A stretch of DNA of 15,594 nt from Dipylidium caninum (lineage: Eukaryota > Platyhelminthes > Cestoda > Cyclophyllidea > Dipylidiidae): positions 1 through 15,594 of the forward strand of contig QEYB01001084.1 in the NCBI GenBank assembly GCA_017562135.1, read 5' to 3'. A model generated the notes under the pieces. That model worked only from the letters and a program-made list of their open reading frames with translations, ran no database searches and was not told where the DNA came from. The position numbers and the translations under genes are program-made. Every line of letters starts with the position of its first letter. The first letter of the stretch is position 1. Positions 1 through 7,951 of the stretch are shown piece by piece.

Positions 1-2382
1 TGCGTGTCTGTTCCTGTTCCCCGTCTTTTGAATGGGACGAAATTTCTCTGAGCCAAAAGAAAGCACTTTCGTGAAGCGGCAATGGCGACTTCACGTCGAA
101 GGAAATGCTTGGAACATGGTGATTCGGGGGTAAATCTGTGCTATTTCGACCTTCGGCGTTGTAGAAGATCGCGGACAGTTTAGCGAGGAGAGGTTAACCT
201 GGCGACGGACGCGGAAGTTTAGGGGTGTGCGCGACTGCTAAGTTAGAACTTGAGCGGGTGACCCAAATAAGTTTATTGGGACGCCGCAAAAATGCCGTTA
301 TAGTCTCCGCACTCTCGAGGGCCAGCGTCTCAACACGAATGAGCGACCTTTAAAGACGGTTTCTAGCGCATGGGGTTTAGAGTTTCGCGAATAAAAACTC
401 GATTAGACCGTGAAAAAGTAGCAGTTCGAAACAATAAAGACCAGTGTTTACCGGTCCTAGTGATTCAGGCACGCGAAAAATTGCAAGTGGATAGTTGTTT
501 ATGCTTTTAAATGTTAAAATGTGGCGTACTTCTTAATCCCTCCTTATAGTTTTCCGTGTTTAAATTAATGATTTCCTTAACTTTCGCCTAAACCAAATGA
601 AAATCAAACGCAATTTACGCCACTTGCTTGCACGAGTTCAAGTTTGAACTGGAGTGGCAGTTCTAAGGAGCTTTCGAAGAAAGGTTAGTGCAGACGCAAG
701 TGGAAATGCTCCATGAAATACTCCTGTCGGCGTGCCCAAGTTGCTCTTCGGCATCCGCAGTAGCGTCAGCGAGCCTCGGCTCAGTGAAGGACCACCGCTC
801 CACGTTGAGCGAGGAGAAGGCAGCAAGGCAGGACGATTGACGAAACGACGGCGTCTGGGGACTGCGATTCCCACGAGGGACATTCGTGGCGATTAGATTG
901 AGAACCGAAGAACTCGATCCACGCGGCTACGGTGTAGGAAGCAGGCTGCCTCATTTGCAGCGTCGCACGAAAGGATGGACGGACAGAAAGCAGATGCAGA
1001 CGAACCGACCCGAGCCGACCGCACGAAGCCTCGCTGAGCCTTCTGTGACGCCCAACAATTTAAACCACTTCTTTTCACTTGACATTGTGACGCATCCGCA
1101 CACTGCACTCGACATTTACCGGACCGATTGAGCCTTTTCGCATTGGGATTATTTGTTGAAAGGAGAAAGACACTGACCACAGTGGGTTTTAAACAGATCG
1201 GCCACGCCTCGATATAACGCGAAAATCATGAGTTTTTAAGTGGAGTATTATTTGGTTGAATCGCTCTTTGAGCAGAAAGTCCAAAATTGCCAACGGAAAT
1301 GGTTTTGCTTCAACACAAATGATTAACGTAAATCTTTTTTTGTTGTAATATTTTTACAAAATTCTTGATTCGCAGTTCAACCATTTACATGTTTAACTGT
1401 GATCAAACATCTACATCCAATAAATAATTGAAAAAAAACAAATGGCTTAGATGGCCGAAGGCATTAAAGCCAAAATTCCTGTTACATATTAAACTACCAT
1501 TGGTAGGAGAGAATTTATTTTCGTCAGGCTAGCCTTATTCATCTGGATATTCTTCTTGTCTGATCTATTACCAACGTCATCTTCAACATTAAACTTAATG
1601 TTTTTAGATTCAGATATTCATTAAGTAAATGACCCACTGTTGGTTGACTAACTAACTCTTAACGATATCAATAACGAGAATTACACTAAATAATACTTGA
1701 ATCATTATTATAGTTCGAAATAAACGAAAATTCCTTTCAAAATGACTCATCTTAATTCCCCAGTTTAATTTCTTTTTTTTACTGGGGGGGAATTTATAAA
1801 AATTTTAAACATTCCAAAGAAATGTGCGCTTTTTTTTCTACATGTGGTTAGCTTTTATTTTCAATCATACTTTCTAACTCAGCACTTAGCAAATATCAGC
1901 TTCCAAAAATGGTACTAATGCTAGACTCGGAAAAGGGGCTTCTTTTGGAAACGTACATTTTCCACACGAAATAGGCGATTAGAATGCCGTCGACGGCAAA
2001 TAGAATTTAATTCGACAAGGATACAGTAATTGTGTAAAGTTGCGCTATTTGTTTTTCTTTATCATGCAAATTGTATAGTTTTCGTATTAATACTTAGCAA
2101 TATTTATAGGCAAGATGATGTTTGAGAACATTTTCTAGTCGTTTAGTTAACCCGAAATACTAGGATTCCTTCGAAAAGTACATATTATTTGCAAAGTCAT
2201 CAGCAGAAAGTCTCGTGGAAGCCAATGGAAGTTATTTTAGATTGAAGGTTTAATACTTCTCTACTTATGTTCAATGCCGCTCCATAGTATTTTCAAACTA
2301 AAAATTTTTCGCTCCTCGATTACGGTATGAAAGTCGCGGACTCTCAATAGTAAAAGGAAAGTTTGAGTTACGTTAACGCGCG
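1..2382. other. Gene-less left flank, AT-rich after about 1200
   Basis: No gene could be supported here. The first kilobase has mixed composition and short ORFs on both strands (up to 95 codons) that resemble no protein family I know and overlap each other in opposing frames. From about 1200 the DNA is strongly AT-rich, with poly-A and poly-T runs and many stops in all frames, as in intergenic or intronic DNA. No tRNA, rRNA, tandem array or terminal repeat was seen. It lies downstream of the minus-strand Kunitz gene, so its right edge would be that gene's 3' flank. Confidence 0.5.
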
Positions 2383-2388
2383 TTTATT
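2383..2388 (-). terminator. Poly(A) signal AATAAA of the Kunitz gene
   Basis: The forward strand reads TTTATT, so the minus strand carries the canonical AATAAA hexamer. It lies about 43 bases beyond the Kunitz stop codon (2433-2431), a normal distance for a short 3' UTR, and in the same orientation as the gene. The hexamer is common by chance in AT-rich DNA; its position relative to the gene is what supports it. Confidence 0.55.
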
Positions 2389-2430
2389 AGTGACTGACTA
2401 CCAACAGAAGGGAGGGGGCGGAGCGACTCC

Positions 2431-2996
2431 TCAATTGATGCCGCAGAGGATCTCGCATTCCTCCTTCGAGTCGAAAATGGTTCTTGTTGCCACGGCAGCC
2501 GCCGTATGAGAATGCGGTACGCATTCACCCGACTGCTGATCGACGCCCCATTTGAGGAAGTTGCCGCCGGCAAGGACCGCGGCTCGATTGGCAGCCGACA
2601 GGGTCAATTCGAGCTAAGGAAGAGGCAGAGCGTGGGTGATTTCTAGGCGAATGCCGAGGCGTAGGTTTTCACTTGCAAGAGACCGTACGAATGAGTGCCA
2701 ACGCAGTTTTGAGGGTGGAGGCGTACCTCTCGATTCTCCGCGTTGTGTGAGTGAAAAGACAAGCGCCGAGGGTTTTAAGTGGGGCCTCACTGGCTCAGCG
2801 CCCTGAGAGAGCTTACGGTGGCCTGATAACTGCATGCGATAAACACCTCCTCGTGTTAAGGTGAGGAAGAAAAGGCATTTTCGCCGGTTGATCCTCACTT
2901 ACGCTGGCTCAGAGTTATTAACCTGTGCGCCCCGAAACTCCACCTTCGGAGAAGGCGATCGCAAGGAACGACGAGCAGCACGAGAGCAGGGAACAT
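2431..2996 (-). pseudogene. Secreted Kunitz-type serine protease inhibitor, two exons, frame broken
   Basis: Exon 1 (2996-2903) starts with ATG and a hydrophobic signal-peptide stretch (MFPALVLLVV). It ends at a strong donor, GTAAGT. Exon 2 (2613-2431) follows a pyrimidine-rich acceptor ending CTTAG and encodes one Kunitz domain (about 2600-2443). Short frame-consistent pieces are visible: CRLPIEP, GPCRRQLPQ, WGVDQQSGEC, FSYGGCRGNKNHF and DSKEECEILCG. All six cysteines occur. Once extra bases are discounted, their spacing equals that of the BPTI family (9, 16, 8, 13 and 4 residues apart). The residue after the second cysteine, the P1 site, is Arg, which predicts inhibition of trypsin-like proteases. 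The frame is broken by extra bases near 2965, 2943, 2579, 2551, 2513-2514 and 2474-2477, plus an in-frame TGA just before the first cysteine. Discounting the extra bases gives an 89-codon precursor that still holds this TGA. It is either a young pseudogene or a real gene with consensus errors. The Kunitz assignment is firm; functionality is open. Confidence 0.8.
2614..2902 (-). other. Phase-2 intron of the Kunitz gene
   Basis: This 289-base intron separates the signal-peptide exon from the Kunitz exon. On the minus strand the donor is GC|GTAAGT and the acceptor is CCTCTTCCTTAG|CTC. Splicing carries two bases of a codon across the junction and enters the frame of the first Kunitz segment, which supports the model. 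A signal exon followed by a single Kunitz exon is a layout known from secreted cestode Kunitz inhibitors; linking this window to that group is inference. Confidence 0.6.
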
Positions 2997-3042
2997 CGTG
3001 GCAGAAGGGAGCGAATTCCGGGCGGCTGTCGCGCACACAAAC

Positions 3043-3049
3043 CTTTATA
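3043..3049 (-). promoter_or_regulatory. TATA box of the Kunitz gene (TATAAAG)
   Basis: On the minus strand TATAAAG lies about 47 bases upstream of the Kunitz start codon. Transcription starting about 30 bases downstream would leave a 5' UTR of some 15 to 20 bases. Together with the signal peptide, splice sites and poly(A) hexamer it makes a complete compact gene. The start site itself is not visible from sequence. Confidence 0.5.
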
Positions 3050-3898
3050 CTTCGACACCGGAAGTCGTCTTCCTCGATGAAAATGGATTATGTGTACTCC
3101 TCCTCCCTCTTAAACTGGCACCAAAATTATTTGCCCCACGCCTCAGAGGGGAGAGAATAATGTTGCAGACGCATAGAGAGAAGTCCCCTGCCGTCTCCTG
3201 TCCTGCCCTCTTTGCGGCGATTCGCTTCTTCGTCCGAGATGAACGCCTCGGAGCGTGATGGGAGGCAGTTAGCGCTGCCACTAGAGCGCAGACAGGGGGA
3301 AGGGAGAAGACCACTTGGGCCAAAGAACAGAGCGAACAAACGGCTCCCCGAGGAAAAAGAGAGGCATCGTTGGGCTCAAGCCAGACCGTACAGAAGGCGA
3401 AGGCGGATCCTGACCGAGGAAAGGACGAAATACGATCAGTACCTTGGAGCATGGAAAGGCGCCTCTTTAAACATCTGGATTCAGAGTTGATTTTGGCAGG
3501 AGTTGCTCTTTCGAACGAGGCCTCGAAGGCGGTTCAGACAGCCTGCCGGTGTGACAAGGCTGTCTGCCGCCGGGAGGAGCTCCACCGTCATTTCTTTTGC
3601 TTTTCTCGTACACGCGGATGGGGCGCGCCACCCCTCGTCGTCCGCAAGTGGAGGGTGGCTGCGAGGCCACGGAAGAATTCAAGTTGACGACACTTTGAGC
3701 GAGTCAGAGACAGTCGTGCTTGACCGAAATACGCTGGACTGCGAACGACCGTCGTGGATGTACGACGTGGTGTCCGTCTGATATCTGCGAAGTCGAGGAA
3801 CCCAGGAGTTGAACTTCTCCCCTTTCACACGGGGATTTCGTCCGCATGGGACAACAACTTTCCTCGATACGATTAAGCGAGACTAATTGTATAAAACT

Positions 3899-4066
3899 AT
3901 GAAACGGGTGTGTTTTCTTAGTCCGAAAGAGGAGGAGCAGCGACCCCTCGTGGACGCGCCCTCCGAAGTGAATACCCGTCGCCGGACGGAGGGGGAGAAA
4001 TACCGTCTGGAGAATTTCACAAATAAAATTGAAAATTTCGTTCGCAATATTCGTCGAGGAATATAA
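3899..4066 (+). CDS. Possible small protein of 55 residues
   Basis: An ATG-to-TAA ORF encodes 55 residues, beginning MKRVCFLSPKEEEQRPL and ending in a charged, probably helical tail, YRLENFTNKIENFVRNIRRG. There is no signal peptide or known motif. An in-frame TAA lies 15 bases upstream of the ATG, so this is the longest reading. The composition is more protein-like than the arginine- and proline-rich ORFs nearby. Against it: a TATA-like motif sits only 9 bases before the ATG, too close to be its own TATA box. A good acceptor (TTTTCTTAG, ending at 3920) lies inside the ORF, so the segment could be an exon of something else, or noise. Confidence 0.22.
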   Translation: MKRVCFLSPKEEEQRPLVDAPSEVNTRRRTEGEKYRLENFTNKIENFVRNIRRGI

Positions 4067-4097
4067 AACGTCGCGTAGACTGGGCTTCGAAGATTGA

Positions 4098-4124
4098 AAG
4101 ACTAGTGCACATCCAACTAGTCTT
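4098..4124. repeat. Perfect 9-bp inverted repeat with 9-base loop
   Basis: AAGACTAGT at 4098-4106 and ACTAGTCTT at 4116-4124 are exact reverse complements, separated by GCACATCCA. As RNA this would form a tight stem-loop. It lies about 30 bases downstream of a TATA-like motif (4062). It could be a transcript 5' hairpin, a protein-binding palindrome, or chance. Confidence 0.6.
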
Positions 4125-4457
4125 CATGACACCGCCTTATAATTTCCTACATGTCTCACTTATGACGACAGGCGGAATGTCTTAGAGACTTTGGAGGGAG
4201 ATTTACGATAGCTCTCCACTTGCCTTTTCTCCTTGACGACATCGCAGAACCGTCCTCGAAAGACATGAGCGGGAAAAAGAGGAAAAATCATCCCATGCCA
4301 AACACAGTCTTGTGTGCAGCGCACTCACGCAACATGCCTTGCAACCCTTCACTTGCCAGCTTCCAACGGCAAAGCCGCTTCCAGCACCATTCGACTGGGA
4401 GTGGTGCACCAATCACACCGACCAAGATCCTCCCATACTGAGAAGTGTAGCGGGTTT

Positions 4458-4475
4458 GACGACGACGACGACGAC
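4458..4475 (+). repeat. (GAC)6 microsatellite
   Basis: Six perfect copies of the trinucleotide GAC follow one another, then the phase is lost. Such short tracts are prone to slippage. No believable coding frame covers this one. Confidence 0.9.
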
Positions 4476-4969
4476 AATTGCTTGGAGAATCGCACGGTTT
4501 TCCGACGTTAGGCCGATTGAGACTCAGAAGCCGGCTTGGCTCAGATTGGCGCCATATCAACATTCGTGACATCCTCCGAAGAGGCCACATCAGGCAACGT
4601 GTCGACAAACCCACCTCTGAGTCGACGGTCCTCCCGAAGCCTCCTTCGAGGCACGGCAGCATGTTTCTCAATGGGGTCGCGGTTACCTCTGGTGTCTCGC
4701 CATAGCAGTCAGCTAATTTGAACCTTCACCTGACTTTCATTAGCACTCATACTCCGCCGCAGGATGCCTCAGCCTCGCAGTCTGTCAAGCTGACGAGGCA
4801 GTCTTGCCTGCCCGGCTCCCCTCACCACCTCCCTCCCTGCCAACGATGTCAAATGAGGCCACTTTTGTCTGAAATCCCCAGATTGGAGAGCGAGAGACAA
4901 CTCATAGGGCACGAGATGCGGATTTGCCCTCACCCTCGTCAGAGGTGTGTGCGTGGAACTGGCAGTGCG

Positions 4970-5008
4970 GGCGGTGGCGGTGCGGTGGCGGTGGGGTGGC
5001 GGTGGCAG
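4970..5008 (+). repeat. Imperfect GGCGGT / GGT tandem tract
   Basis: The plus strand is an irregular run of GGCGGTGGCGGT-type units that could form a two-tetrad G-quadruplex. The frames through it give runs of Gly, Val and Arg, typical of low-complexity DNA rather than a conserved protein. Confidence 0.6.
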
Positions 5009-5287
5009 TTGAAGAAGGCGAGGGGCAGACCACGCGTAGGGACTGGCGAGGACGCGCTGTCCCAATGACGAGCACTGTGAAGTGTCATATTGCGAGTCAA
5101 GTTAAAATGAACAAGTACAAGTAGATCGACGCAGTTGCCTGCCTTCACTCCCACACCCGCGCGGCTCTTTCCTCCTCGCCAAGTTCTCGTGTTGGCACTG
5201 ATGCAATGGCTCAAGGAAAGGGACCCTTCCATTCTTGAGCCAACGCGCAAGTGAAAGGTCCCACGACCCTTTTTCCCCGACACTGGT

Positions 5288-5328
5288 GGGGCGGGAGGGG
5301 AGGGGAGGGAGGGAGGTGAGGGAGAGGA
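5288..5328 (+). repeat. G-quadruplex-type tract (GGGAGGGG repeats)
   Basis: At least four runs of three or more G separated by one or two bases satisfy the usual G-quadruplex rule on the plus strand. The complement is a long polypyrimidine tract. It lies in gene-less DNA, so a promoter or replication role would be speculation. Confidence 0.65.
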
Positions 5329-5569
5329 ATTGCGGGGCAGAAGCAATTTCTGCCCGAAGCGACTCACCTATGTCGTGCAAGTGGGGAGAATTGAGTAGAA
5401 GGCTGGTAGGACAGAAGACGCGTCACTCCGGGGGAGGGACTTTCTCCATCGCAGTGAGGCTGGCGTTGTGGCTGCAGTTTGGGCGAGTGGAATGCCGACG
5501 GTGGCGTCCGCGTTGCTTCTCGTCGCGACCAAGGAAATATCAATTAAGGCGGTTGTTGCACTGACAAGT

Positions 5570-5583
5570 GGGGGGGGGGGGGG
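5570..5583 (+). repeat. Poly-G run of 14 bases
   Basis: Fourteen consecutive G residues interrupt the local sequence. Homopolymers of this length are copied and sequenced unreliably, so the exact length should not be trusted. Any ORF crossing it is suspect. Confidence 0.9.
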
Positions 5584-6569
5584 AAGAAGACCCAGTGGGG
5601 AGAGAGAGTCTGCCTCGCGTCGTTCTTCCGTGGGGAACTGGAGGGGACGCGCTGCGAACTGCCATTTCCTGGTCAGCTAGTTGTTCACGGCAATTGACAC
5701 AGAATCATTGCATTCTCCTCGCGAGTGTCGCGAATTTTTTCGCGCTTTTTGTCTCTTGAACACGTTTACTGCGATGCGGGTTAGGCGGCGGCGTTTTGAC
5801 TGTCTGTCGATGATCCGATGCGAAAGGCTTTGCAAACCTTTGCCCCCATCTTTTGTCTGTCGTTTGAGCGCAGCGAGAATATTCATACTGAAGCCGGTTG
5901 TTAGCAGAACAACAGCTGCCAAACGATGGCCCTCGCGGTAGCCTACGATTGTGCCTCAGACTTGTTCAGAGAAGTGAGAGGCGTCACGGCGGATTTGGTG
6001 CCCTTTTCTCGAGCGGAGTATTCTCAGCCGAGGAGGGAGGACTTCCTCCCGCCCGTGGGCCACTTGCTTCCTAAGCTTTGTCCTCAACATGAGCACTTGG
6101 CGCTGCGAAGATTGTGTTCGCAGTTGGAAGAGGGCGAATCAATCCAACTGCGTCAGCGGACACCACAGAGGCGCGATTTCACCCACACAGGCCTGTCTGC
6201 AGTGGAAAAGGGAGCGTCAGTTTCGTGTAATGGGACCAATTCGCAGGTGGGGGCTTTTCCATTCTCCTTCACGTTCTCACAAAGCAACCGTGGAGTCGAC
6301 GTCGGCTTATCAGTTGCCTGTCAAGGGCTACGAGACCTCTCATTTTCGACTGTTGGATGCGGCACCGACTAAGAGGAAAAATTTGGAGGGTTCGTGTTAA
6401 ACCGGGACGAGGGCCGAGTTGTTGGTTGATTGATGAAACTGGTCCGGGTGAGGAAGCCTCTCCGTCAATGACTTCTTCTGCACACCCCATTCTGCGAAAG
6501 CATATGCCATTAGCGTCTCCTATGGCAATCCACTACCCTCACAAACCTCATCCTCGTTTGTAATAAATG

Positions 6570-7930
6570 GAAGATTAGAGGAAGGCGGTCGTTAAACTGC
6601 GTATTTCAGGGAATATTAGAGCGCCTTCTTCATTTTCTACTCATGGAAAGTTGCGAGGTTACGTTAAATATTTTACTGTTCCTCTGCCACGCATACATAA
6701 CGCCGCTTTTTTGGATCTGAAACAAAAAGTAATAAGGGGTGTAGGGTAGTATAATTTGCATTAATCTCAGTTAGTAAGAGTCGTTCATTATGATGGGTTG
6801 TTAGTTTGCGGATATTTGTCACTACTCTGAAGAATTAAGGATTCAGGAAATCTAGTGAAGTCGCCTCGTCTTCGCGACATTTTAAAAGGGTTTGGGAAGT
6901 GGAAATCTCAGCATTGAATGAAAATTACTCTCGGCCGTTAACAAAAAACACGCGAGAAGTAGGCAAAACAATCCAGCTATCAAGGACCTTTTTCTAATCA
7001 ACTCGGAAAGTAATTATCATCGCTCGAAAATTATGTGGGCATTTGATGTGTGGGAGGATGGCAATTTTCCTCACGCGCAATATGATGCGGCTGTGATTGT
7101 TGCCAAATCAGTACCCGGGTGAGGGTTAACTGTCAAATATTGTACATAAAGCGCCTTATGCTTCATTGTGCTGTATAGTAGAGCCTAATATTCCGTCTTT
7201 TACTTAATCAAGTTCATTTGACATGTTCACCCTTTCCATCAGAAATTAAACATCTCAAAGACACCAGTTACAAGCTCTTCTTCCTGTCTCTTTCCTCCCC
7301 CAATGCCGGAAAAGGCGGGGATAAAGAGCCCTTCCATACTGACAAAGGATATGCCAGAAACAGGCTGACTGCATAGAATCAGTCAATGTAATGCCCGTAA
7401 CTGCTTTTCATTAAAGCTTCAGCCGCTAAGATGAAGTATTCTTCAAGGGAAATTAACTGACAATGTTGAAAATAGATGCAGCAGGCTAGATTAGTGTGTT
7501 TTATTGTGTATGTTTCGAAGTGGCCCTATCAGCGTCCATGCCTGTCGTTCACTCTCAGCTGAATGAGTAATTGAGTAGGAAAAAACGGATTTATTTAACC
7601 GCCGGGTTGTCTTCCCTCCCAAAAATTGGTGTTAACCAATGCCCACGCTGTGATAAGCAAAGCTTGTGCACGGGTAAAACACTCCAATAATACAATAAAA
7701 AATTGTTCTCAAGTTGTTAAAAAAAGTTGTGTAACCGTTATTTAAGAAGCCATCTATTTGATCAAAGTAATCTCTTTGAAATCGTGAAGTATTTTAAAAT
7801 ACAATCATGTTCAACTTTCTGCTTATAATCTCTTCTCAAGGCCGGACGCGGCCTTTTTGGTGTCGTCTGTCGGTTGGTGGCCTACTCGCGCGGTGCAGTG
7901 ATGGCGGGCGAGATCTATTCACATAGTTGT
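6570..7930. other. AT-rich intergenic stretch upstream of RRP4
   Basis: All frames are closed by frequent stops and no RNA gene was recognised. The segment presumably includes the promoter of the RRP4 gene; GC content rises at about 7840-7915, just before the first coding exon. A six-base hairpin followed by five T residues sits at 7838-7860, but nothing shows that it is functional. Confidence 0.45.
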
Positions 7931-7945
7931 TTCATTTTATTTTAG
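7931..7945 (+). promoter_or_regulatory. Splice acceptor just before the RRP4 start codon
   Basis: A pyrimidine-rich run (TTCATTTTATTTTAG) ends in AG at 7944-7945, only six bases before the RRP4 ATG at 7952. An upstream non-coding exon could be joined here. If the organism is a flatworm, this could instead be a spliced-leader trans-splicing site giving a six-base 5' UTR. The sequence alone cannot tell these apart, and I saw no spliced-leader gene in the window. Confidence 0.35.
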
Positions 7946-7951
7946 CTAGCT

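Larger units (their letters stand above)
3050..6560. other. GC-richer stretch with no recognised gene
   Basis: This stretch is richer in G and C than its flanks and therefore has few stops, so it is full of overlapping ORFs on both strands. The longest, 148 codons at 5926-6372, matches no family I recognise and lacks splice or composition support. TATA-like motifs occur at 3890 and 4062, and AATAAA at 6562-6567 just after one ORF's stop; none can be tied to a gene. Other contents worth noting are a perfect hairpin at 4098-4124, six GAC repeats at 4458-4475, and G-rich tracts around 4970-5008, 5288-5328 and 5570-5583. A frame-broken gene like the Kunitz gene could be hidden here, so absence is not proven. 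Confidence 0.45.

Noticed and set aside
638..1180. Overlapping ORFs of 81 to 95 codons on both strands.
   Set aside because: Arg/Pro/Ser-rich, mutually overlapping, without splice support or recognisable motifs.
3805..3825. Minus-strand AGTTCAACTCC, which matches the RNA polymerase III B-box consensus.
   Set aside because: The flanks do not form a T-stem or cloverleaf, and no A-box was seen at the right distance.
5926..6372. 148-codon plus-strand ORF.
   Set aside because: No recognisable motif, it overlaps other ORFs in other frames, and long ORFs are expected by chance in GC-rich DNA.
7838..7860. GC-rich stem (AAGGCC/GGCCTT) followed by T5, like a bacterial terminator.
   Set aside because: The context is eukaryotic and no RNA polymerase III gene precedes it; probably chance.
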